Shown here piece by piece: positions 5,961-10,825 of a stretch of 10,825 bases of DNA (position 1 is its first letter; the number at the start of each line of letters is the position of its first letter). The stretch lies in assembly GCA_937895775.1 (NCBI GenBank), contig CALBLD010000062.1, positions 1 through 10,825 on the forward strand. Reading direction: 5' to 3'. This DNA is from an uncultured Clostridia bacterium. Lineage in GTDB: Bacteria > Bacillota > Clostridia > Oscillospirales > CAG-272. The position numbers and the translations under genes are program-made. The notes under the pieces are model-generated. The model made no database searches. It had not been told where the DNA came from and was given only the letters and a program-made list of their open reading frames with translations.

Positions 5961-8138
5961 TCAGACCTCGTCGAAATAGATAACTTTGCTGCTGCCGTCC
6001 CAGTTTGCAACGCCCGAAAGATTGACTCCCGCTTTCATAAGGAGCGCACCCGAGCATACATCGCCGGTAAGGCTGTTTTTATACATTTTGCGCTCGTCAA
6101 GACCGCGAAGCTTCAATATGAGATACTCGCCGTTCTCAAAAAGCTTTGTCACGATTGTAAGCATTGCCCTTGTCTTATCCGCAGACACGATCTCCCAGAT
6201 TGCTCTGTAACGATTCTCAAACGGAGAGACCAGTCTGTACAGATCGCCGTTTCTTATCAGATCGTAGTTTTCATGATACTCTCTGACCTGCTCGCGCACG
6301 GCGTTCTTTTCATCCTCGGTCAGTTTTCTCGGATCAAGCTCATAGCCGAAGGTCCCCCACATTGCGACATTTCCTCTTGTCTGTATACCCGTGCGCTTTG
6401 CGGCGGACACATGTGCGCCGACAGCCGATGCCGGATAGCAGAGCGATGTGCCGAACTGTATTGCGAGCCTTTCTATCGCATCGGTATTGTCGCTTGCCCA
6501 TATCTGCGGCGAGTACGCAAGCATTGCGGGATCGAATCTGCCGCCTCCGCCCGAGCAGGTTTCGAGCAGAATACCCTGAAATGTCGTAGTCAGCCAATCC
6601 ATAAACTCATATGTACCGAGGACAAATCTGTGGAAAAACTCCTTTTGTCTTTCGGGAGGGAGCTGTGCGGACGCGGCGTCCGAGATATTGCGGTTGAAAT
6701 CCCACTTGATATAATCGATCTTATTGTTTGCAATCACGTCGTACATCTGCTTTTTGATATTCTCCCTGACATCCCCGCGCGAAAAATCGAGAACATACTG
6801 ATGCCTGCCTATCATCGGTTCTCTTCCCTTCACGCGGACCGCGTAATCGGGATGCGCGCGGTAAAGTTCGGAGTCGGGAGAGATCATTTCGGGTTCATAC
6901 CAGATACCGAACTTCATTCCTTCGGCATTTATCCTTTCGATCAGCGATGAAAGTCCGCCGTGAAGTCTGTCCTCGTTCACCGACCAGTCGCCGAGCGACG
7001 AGCGGTCATTTATCCGTTTTCCGAACCAGCCGTCATCCATGACAAGCATTTCGATACCGAGTTTTTTCGCTTCTTTTGCGAAATCGACAAGCTTGTCGTC
7101 ATCGAAATCAAAAAATGCCGCTTCCCAGCTGTTTATCAGAAGCGGGCGTTTTTCGGTCTTATATCTGCCTCTGATAAGATTATTGTTATAGAATCTGTGG
7201 AAAATACGGCTCATTTCGCCGACGCCGTTATCGGTATAGACCATCACAACTTCGGGAGTACAGAAATCCGCTCCCGGCTCCAGAAGCCAACCGAAATCGG
7301 TGGGATCAATTCCCATTATGAACCTCGTTGTGCGGTTCAGATCACACTCTGCGGCAGCCGAAAAGTTGCCCGAATACACGAGGTTGAAACCGTACACATC
7401 GCCATGCTCTTCATCGGCATTTTTTGATGCGAAAGCGACAAAAGGATTGCGCACATGTCCCGACGCTCCCCTTTTGCTCGATATTTCCTGTATGCCGGGA
7501 ACAAGCGGATGACGCTCGACGTTTCTTTCTCTTGAATATCTTCCGCAAAGCGAGATCATATCAAGTTCGCTTGTCGGATAATCGACGCAGCAGCTGTATA
7601 TTCTTTCTATTTCAAGATTTTTGTCGGAGCCGTTATGCGCACGGACATGACGTGTGATAACGCCGTATTCCGAGAACACGGTATAGAACAGGGTTATCTC
7701 AAGTCCGGTAACTTTATCCTCCGCATACAGCTCAAGGGTTTCCGCTTCCGAAACATCGTTTGCATAGGAAGACGGAAGTCCCGGAATTTGCGGTTTGCCC
7801 GAATAAATTTTATACCCGGTATAGCGGACATCGGTGACCCCGTCGCCGTTCCGGTTTCTGACTTCAAGTGCCGATATTCTGAAATCGGCTGCACCGTTGC
7901 ATCCGTACTCCATCGGTGCGGTATCGGGAGTAAATCCGTTTTCGCCTATCACGGGATTGGCAAGACTGAACGACGCATTTGTCGGACGTTTTTCGCGTGC
8001 GGGAACATAGCTGTCAGGGATAGTCGCTCCGTAATACAGGTTAAGGATATATCCCTCGTCGTATATTTTGATTATATAGCTTGACGTTTTGCTGTCAAGC
8101 TTAAATGTCTTTGTTTTTTCGAAATATGATATCGGCAT
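5961..8138 (-). CDS. Alpha-galactosidase, glycoside hydrolase family 36
   Basis: A 725-residue, full-length GH36 enzyme that hydrolyses terminal alpha-1,6-galactosides such as melibiose and raffinose-family sugars by a retaining mechanism. Seen: an N-terminal beta-sandwich region (about 1-320), then the (beta/alpha)8 barrel with MDDGWFG (367-373), GIWYEPEMI (411-419), the nucleophile Asp480 in YIKWDFNR, CSGGGGRFD (528-536), and the acid/base Asp550 in WASDNTDAIERL. The 70-residue gap between the two catalytic Asp residues matches characterised GH36 enzymes. A short C-terminal beta domain follows. There is no signal peptide, so it acts in the cytoplasm on imported oligosaccharide; no transporter gene is visible here. 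The start is supported by GAGAGGTGA just before the ATG and an extended -10 promoter. It converges on the AraC gene and shares its terminator. Confidence 0.97.
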   Translation of the reverse strand: MPISYFEKTKTFKLDSKTSSYIIKIYDEGYILNLYYGATIPDSYVPAREKRPTNASFSLANPVIGENGFTPDTAPMEYGCNGAADFRISALEVRNRNGDGVTDVRYTGYKIYSGKPQIPGLPSSYANDVSEAETLELYAEDKVTGLEITLFYTVFSEYGVITRHVRAHNGSDKNLEIERIYSCCVDYPTSELDMISLCGRYSRERNVERHPLVPGIQEISSKRGASGHVRNPFVAFASKNADEEHGDVYGFNLVYSGNFSAAAECDLNRTTRFIMGIDPTDFGWLLEPGADFCTPEVVMVYTDNGVGEMSRIFHRFYNNNLIRGRYKTEKRPLLINSWEAAFFDFDDDKLVDFAKEAKKLGIEMLVMDDGWFGKRINDRSSLGDWSVNEDRLHGGLSSLIERINAEGMKFGIWYEPEMISPDSELYRAHPDYAVRVKGREPMIGRHQYVLDFSRGDVRENIKKQMYDVIANNKIDYIKWDFNRNISDAASAQLPPERQKEFFHRFVLGTYEFMDWLTTTFQGILLETCSGGGGRFDPAMLAYSPQIWASDNTDAIERLAIQFGTSLCYPASAVGAHVSAAKRTGIQTRGNVAMWGTFGYELDPRKLTEDEKNAVREQVREYHENYDLIRNGDLYRLVSPFENRYRAIWEIVSADKTRAMLTIVTKLFENGEYLILKLRGLDERKMYKNSLTGDVCSGALLMKAGVNLSGVANWDGSSKVIYFDEV

Positions 8139-8172
8139 AATGTCACCTCTCGTTTTTTGATCTGATGATTAC

Positions 8173-8202
8173 ATTTTAGCACAAAAGCGGAGCCTATGTC
8201 AA
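8173..8202 (-). promoter_or_regulatory. Extended -10 promoter of the alpha-galactosidase gene
   Basis: On the minus strand, consensus -35 TTGACA (8197-8202), an 18-base spacer and -10 TAAAAT (8173-8178), preceded by TG at the extended -10 position. Transcription would begin near 8166, about 28 bases before the ATG. The block GTGCTAAAAT is identical to that of the mscL promoter. No AraC-type repeat like that at 4963-4995 is present near it. Confidence 0.8.
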
Positions 8203-8279
8203 CAGATTTTGCAATTTATCCCGAAATCCGCCGTTTTATCCGCACCGACAGAATGTCAGCGAAATTTTTTACAAACACC

Positions 8280-8308
8280 TTGACTTTTTTGCTTGTATGC
8301 GTTACACT
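8280..8308 (+). promoter_or_regulatory. Promoter of the 59-residue protein gene
   Basis: TTGACT (8280-8285), 17-base spacer, TACACT (8303-8308). A transcript would begin near 8315, about 28 bases before the ATG at 8343. This supports the short reading frame rather than the longer open frame starting at 8196, which begins upstream of this promoter. Confidence 0.7.
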
Positions 8309-8342
8309 GAGTATGACAGACATGGCTTGGAGAGGTGATATT

Positions 8343-8522
8343 ATGAAAAACAGGAAAGAAGAAAATCCCACATTCACCAAAAAGGGCGCGTGGCTATGGC
8401 TGTTATGCGCTCCTGTCGCGCTGATCGTTTCGGCTCATTACGATTCAAAGAAATCCATCGAAAAAAAGAAAGCAAAACGGCACAGGAAGGCTATGGAGCA
8501 TTGGGACGAATGGTGGTCGTAA
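8343..8522 (+). CDS. Small single-pass membrane protein, 59 residues, unknown function
   Basis: I do not recognise a family. The protein has a polar, charged N-terminus (MKNRKEENPTFTKKG), one hydrophobic segment (about residues 17-33, WLWLLCAPVALIVSAHY) and a strongly basic tail (KKSIEKKKAKRHRKAMEHW) ending in Asp-Glu-Trp-Trp-Ser. The basic charge after the hydrophobic segment suggests the C-terminus is cytoplasmic. The start is chosen because GGAGAGGTGA lies 4 bases before the ATG, and a promoter lies just upstream. The frame stays open back to an ATG at 8196, but that section precedes the promoter and has no ribosome site. The gene is isolated: divergent from the alpha-galactosidase and convergent with the symporter. 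That it has a promoter, a ribosome site and a terminator of its own argues that it is real. Confidence 0.78.
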   Translation: MKNRKEENPTFTKKGAWLWLLCAPVALIVSAHYDSKKSIEKKKAKRHRKAMEHWDEWWS

Positions 8523-8529
8523 ATATTTC

Positions 8530-8563
8530 GGGCAGGGACTGTCTTACAAAGCAGTCCCTGCCC
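8530..8563. terminator. Bidirectional hairpin terminator (small protein / symporter)
   Basis: Perfect 12-bp stem: GGGCAGGGACTG (8530-8541) with CAGTCCCTGCCC (8552-8563) around a 10-base loop. It lies between the stop codons of two convergent genes. The flanking T-runs are short (TTATGTTTATTT rightward; AAATATTT on the left side), so the very stable stem does most of the work. Confidence 0.85.
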
Positions 8564-8569
8564 TTATGT

Positions 8570-10114
8570 TTATTTCACTATACCTTCTTCGTGTTCACGC
8601 TGTATATCATCATGATATGAAAGCATCGGCTTTTCGTTTTTTTCTTTGATTACGCGGTTGACATAATTTCGCGTTATTCTGTAAACGAGCGGACTGAGTG
8701 CAAGCACACCTATAAGGTTCGGGATCATCATGAGTCCGTTGAAGGTATCCGAAATATCCCATGCAATCGAGGATGTCATAACAGCACCCGACATTATCAT
8801 CAGAACAAACACTATCCTGTAATATTTCACCGCACGGACACCGAAAAGATACTCTATTGACTTTGAGCCGTACTGCGACCATCCGAGAACGGTTGTAAAG
8901 GCAAACAGCAGTATTGCAACCGCAACAAACATTCGTCCGACCGGACCGAAGACCGCCGCGTAAGCATCCGCGACGAGTGTGGCATCGTTTACATTTTCAA
9001 CCGCCAATCCGGTTGAAAGGTCGATCTTTCCGGAGGAAAGAACGACGATCGCGGTCATCGTGCAGACCACCATTGTGTCAAAAAAGACCTCAAAAATCCC
9101 CCAGAGTCCCTGTGTTACCGGTTCTTTGACATCGGAAGAGGAATGAACCATGACCGACGAACCGAGACCCGCTTCATTGGAAAAAACTCCTCTTTTACAG
9201 CCCTGTGTAATTACGGTTGACACGGTTATTCCGACAGCTCCGCCCGCAACCGCTCTCACACCAAAGGCAAATCTGAATATCGAGACAAATATATCGCCGA
9301 CCTTATCTATATGCACGGCAAAAACGGTAAGAGACCCGAGTATGTAAAGAACTGCCATAATCGGAACAAGTCTCTCGGCAACCGAGGCAATCCTGTCAAG
9401 ACCGCCTATTACTATTACCGCGGTAAGTATCATAAGAACCGCACCGATAATGATTGATATCAGCGACACCCCTCCGATCTCTGGAGCGGATACCGATGAA
9501 AAGAAAGCATTCTTTATATTTATGGTAATTTTATTGACCTGCCCCATATTTCCGATTCCGAAGGACGCAAGCACCGCAAAAACAGCGAAAAGTCCGGCAA
9601 GGATTTTTCCGAATGTCTTCATGACCTTGTTAAAGTTCCCTTTACCGAACTGCGAAAAGCCGCTGCTTATGTAATACATTGCGCCGCCCGACCATTCACC
9701 GTCAACATTTCTTTTTCTGAAAAAAATACCGAGCACATTTTCGGAAAAGTTTGTCATCATTCCGAAAAATGCTGCAACCCACATCCAGAAAACGGCACCG
9801 GGACCGCCTGTAACTATCGCCGCCGAAACTCCCGCAATATTACCGGTTCCTATCGTCGCTGCAAGCGCAGTGCAGAGTGCCTGAAACTGCGAGATCGCCT
9901 TCTTTTCTCCGCGCTTTTTTCTGCTCCCGTCTCTGACAAATATTGTCCCCACGGTTTCCCTCATCCAGTGTCCGAAATGTCTGACCTGGAAAAAGCGGGT
10001 AAGCACGGTCATTATCACACCGGTCCCTATAAGAAGAACAAGTCCTACACGCACCCAGACAAAGTCGTTCACAGCCGAATTGATATCCGACAGTCTTTTC
10101 AAAAATTCGCTCAT
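8570..10114 (-). CDS. Sodium:amino-acid symporter, AGCS family (alanine/glycine transporter)
   Basis: A 514-residue, multi-helix inner-membrane protein of the alanine or glycine:cation symporter family, which imports small neutral amino acids with sodium. Seen: the first transmembrane segment (about residues 20-40), then the family signature region QFQALCTALAATIGTGNIAGVSAAI followed by GGPGAVFWMWVAAFFGM, the conserved GGAMYYI, the GCKRGVFSNEAGLGS block, and about ten or eleven hydrophobic segments overall. The length is normal for the family. The chosen ATG follows GGAGG (10119-10123) at 4-5 bases. An open frame runs 53 codons further upstream through the terminator and riboswitch and is not coding. 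The glycine riboswitch in its leader makes glycine the most likely physiological substrate or signal; alanine transport is also possible. Confidence 0.96.
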   Translation of the reverse strand: MSEFLKRLSDINSAVNDFVWVRVGLVLLIGTGVIMTVLTRFFQVRHFGHWMRETVGTIFVRDGSRKKRGEKKAISQFQALCTALAATIGTGNIAGVSAAIVTGGPGAVFWMWVAAFFGMMTNFSENVLGIFFRKRNVDGEWSGGAMYYISSGFSQFGKGNFNKVMKTFGKILAGLFAVFAVLASFGIGNMGQVNKITINIKNAFFSSVSAPEIGGVSLISIIIGAVLMILTAVIVIGGLDRIASVAERLVPIMAVLYILGSLTVFAVHIDKVGDIFVSIFRFAFGVRAVAGGAVGITVSTVITQGCKRGVFSNEAGLGSSVMVHSSSDVKEPVTQGLWGIFEVFFDTMVVCTMTAIVVLSSGKIDLSTGLAVENVNDATLVADAYAAVFGPVGRMFVAVAILLFAFTTVLGWSQYGSKSIEYLFGVRAVKYYRIVFVLMIMSGAVMTSSIAWDISDTFNGLMMIPNLIGVLALSPLVYRITRNYVNRVIKEKNEKPMLSYHDDIQREHEEGIVK

Positions 10115-10140
10115 ACATACCTCCGTTTTTAAACTATTCG

Positions 10141-10170
10141 AAAAACAAAAACACCGCCTCATGGGCGGCA
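10141..10170 (-). terminator. Riboswitch expression-platform terminator
   Basis: On the minus strand TGCCGCC (10164-10170) pairs with GGCGGTG (10152-10158) across a 5-base loop (five G-C pairs plus two G-T wobbles), followed by GTTTTTGTTTTT (complement of 10141-10152). It sits between the glycine aptamer and the symporter's ribosome site, so it is the likely attenuator controlled by the riboswitch. Confidence 0.82.
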
Positions 10171-10209
10171 AACAACAAAAACAAAAAGGCTGTATATCGG
10201 CATTTTTGT

Positions 10210-10302
10210 ACTTTGTCCTTTTGCCTGAGAGATTAACACGGCGCAAATGCGTCGGATCTTGCCCCTTCGGCACCCATGTCTTTGCACGGGCTTCTCCAAA
10301 GT
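10210..10302 (-). promoter_or_regulatory. Glycine riboswitch aptamer (gcvT element), single aptamer
   Basis: Read on the minus strand, the element opens with ACTTTGGAGAAG (10291-10302), continues with the hallmark GCCGAAGGGGCAAG and a variable hairpin (CGACGC/GCGCCG), and closes with TCTCTCAGGCAAAAGGAC and CAAAGT (10210-10215). ACTTTG and CAAAGT pair perfectly as the closing P1 helix. These blocks match the well-known glycine aptamer consensus. Only one full aptamer is seen; upstream (10303-10340) is a hairpin rather than a second aptamer. It lies in the leader of the AGCS symporter gene, a known context for glycine riboswitches. Confidence 0.93.
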
Positions 10303-10310
10303 TCTGTCAA

Positions 10311-10341
10311 CTCACGGTTACACACAAGGTGTTCCTGCGAG
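10311..10341 (-). other. Leader hairpin upstream of the glycine aptamer
   Basis: On the minus strand CTCGC (10337-10341) pairs with GTGAG (10311-10315), with inner GG/CC and CAC/GTG pairings. It directly precedes the aptamer and may be the reduced partner ('ghost aptamer') that many single glycine riboswitches keep; that identity is inferred. Confidence 0.4.
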
Positions 10342-10359
10342 CATCAAACAGTTTTTCTT

Positions 10360-10387
10360 ATTATAACACATTTTTCTGAAAATGCAA
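10360..10387 (-). promoter_or_regulatory. Promoter of the riboswitch-symporter transcript
   Basis: On the minus strand, -35 TTGCAT (10382-10387), a 16-base spacer and a perfect -10 TATAAT (10360-10365). Transcription would begin near 10353, so the whole hairpin, aptamer, terminator and symporter gene would be in one RNA with a leader of about 240 bases. Confidence 0.72.
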
Positions 10388-10479
10388 TAGTTTTTTTAAA
10401 ATTTCAGTAATTTTTTTGATTTTTTATTCATTTTTCGAAAATTATACGAAAAATCGCAAACGCGTCGGATACAGAAAAG
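10388..10479. other. AT-rich spacer, no gene seen
   Basis: Between the symporter promoter and the terminator of the right-edge gene the sequence is mostly T- and A-runs. It contains one inverted repeat, ATTTTTCG (10430-10437) with CGAAAAAT (10447-10454) around a 9-base loop that includes a minus-strand TATAAT (10441-10446) without a fitting -35. I find no coding frame with a ribosome site. Confidence 0.6.
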
Positions 10480-10515
10480 CAGCGTTTCCGCCGGAATTAT
10501 GCGGCGAAAACGCTG
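10480..10515 (-). terminator. Hairpin terminator of the right-edge membrane protein gene
   Basis: CAGCGTTT-C-CGCCG (10480-10493) pairs with CGGCG-A-AAACGCTG (10502-10515): 13 base pairs with one internal mismatch and an 8-base loop. It lies 21 bases past the stop codon of the leftward gene. On the minus strand the stem is followed by CTTTTCTG, a short T-run. Confidence 0.75.
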
Positions 10516-10536
10516 ACTGTATTCTGTTATTTAAGG

Positions 10537-10824
10537 TCAGCCTTTTGCGACCGAAAGCAGATAAAAAACCAGAGCAACGACAGAAAAAGCAAAGCCGGTA
10601 ACGAACAAAAACGAATAGCCTTTGAGACGCTTACCGTTTTTCCGCTGAACGTAATCGTAATACTTTTCGTTTGAGTCAAGCTTCCTGAACGGATTTATCG
10701 CCCTGAAAAAAGCAGACATCGAATATGCGATTCCGTCAAATGCCCCTTTACCCGCGCACCACAAAAGCAGTCCGACGAGTATAAAAAGCATCCCGGGAAC
10801 AGAAAACGCATTGCAAAGCTCAAC
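10537..10824 (-). CDS. Probable DUF3899-family membrane protein (5' partial)
   Basis: The last 95 residues of a small membrane protein; the frame is open to the window edge, so its start lies to the right. An internal Met at 10791 should not be taken as the start, because the residues before it (NAFSVPG) fit a conserved pattern leading into the helix. Seen: one hydrophobic helix (MLFILVGLLLWCAG) followed by a Gly-x-Phe-Asp motif (KGAFDGIAYS), a basic cytoplasmic stretch with YYDYVQRKNGKR, and a C-terminal helix (FLFVTGFAFSVVALVFYLLS). The helix, Gly-x-Phe-Asp and Tyr-rich segment resemble the DUF3899 family as I remember it; the assignment is by recall and the function of that family is unknown. 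A hairpin terminator follows the stop codon. Confidence 0.75.
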   Translation of the reverse strand, partial: VELCNAFSVPGMLFILVGLLLWCAGKGAFDGIAYSMSAFFRAINPFRKLDSNEKYYDYVQRKNGKRLKGYSFLFVTGFAFSVVALVFYLLSVAKG

Positions 10825-10825
10825 A

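Noticed and set aside
5943..6950. Plus-strand open frame of 335 codons
   Set aside because: Antisense to the GH36 gene, whose catalytic motifs are intact; its start lies inside the terminator hairpin and its sequence resembles no family.
8196..8342. Longer form (108 residues) of the small membrane protein
   Set aside because: The extension starts upstream of the predicted promoter, lacks a ribosome site and overlaps the divergent galactosidase promoter.
10115..10273. N-terminal extension of the symporter frame to an ATG at 10273
   Set aside because: It would translate through the terminator and the glycine aptamer; the residues (Cys/Phe/Pro-rich) are not family-like, and the ATG at 10114 has a strong Shine-Dalgarno.
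10303..10360. A second, upstream glycine aptamer
   Set aside because: The hallmark blocks (GCCGAAGGGGCAA, CTCTCAGGCAAAAGGAC) are absent; only a hairpin is seen.
1..10825. Mobile elements, CRISPR arrays, tRNA or rRNA genes
   Set aside because: No transposase or integrase motif, no terminal repeats, no regularly spaced repeats and no tRNA-like cloverleaf were found on reading both strands by eye.

Overview
The window looks like chromosome from an anaerobic, probably gut- or rumen-associated member of the Clostridia (Firmicutes). This is inferred from the gene set (an oxygen-sensitive glycyl radical enzyme, a cytoplasmic GH36 alpha-galactosidase, an AGCS amino-acid symporter under a glycine riboswitch, MscL, a probable DUF3899 protein), from strong purine-rich Shine-Dalgarno sites, and from AT-rich intergenic regions with sigma-A type promoters. 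I see no insertion sequence, CRISPR array, tRNA, rRNA or phage gene. The genome is densely packed, and most long ORFs on the opposite strands are shadows of these genes.

Layout, left to right. Positions 3-638 (+) are the C-terminal half of a PLP-dependent aminotransferase cut by the window edge. A consensus promoter then drives mscL (717-1196, +). A long hairpin (1225-1273) ends mscL and, from the other side, a membrane-anchored protein of unknown function (1284-2771, -). Upstream of that on the same strand is a short glycyl radical enzyme of unknown substrate (2894-4903, -). It is divergent from an AraC-family regulator with a cupin sensor domain (5009-5938, +). The AT-rich region between them holds two near-identical 11-bp direct repeats, 22 bp apart, which look like an AraC-type operator. 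The regulator converges on a GH36 alpha-galactosidase (5961-8138, -) with its own strong promoter. Divergent from that is a 59-residue single-pass membrane protein (8343-8522, +), which converges on an AGCS sodium:amino-acid symporter (8570-10114, -). The symporter leader contains a single-aptamer glycine riboswitch (10210-10302) followed by an intrinsic terminator, so it is probably a glycine or alanine transporter that responds to cellular glycine. The right edge holds the 3' part of a probable DUF3899 membrane protein (10537-10824, -) and its terminator.

How the genes work together: the best supported regulatory unit is AraC regulator plus operator plus glycyl radical enzyme. The adjacent alpha-galactosidase suggests, but does not prove, a link to galactoside or sugar-derived substrates. 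The riboswitch-transporter pair is a self-contained glycine-responsive unit. All three tail-to-tail junctions are closed by one shared hairpin. The most interesting items are the glycyl radical enzyme (CxE active-site motif, about 670 residues, no activase in the window), its putative operator, and the glycine riboswitch expression platform.
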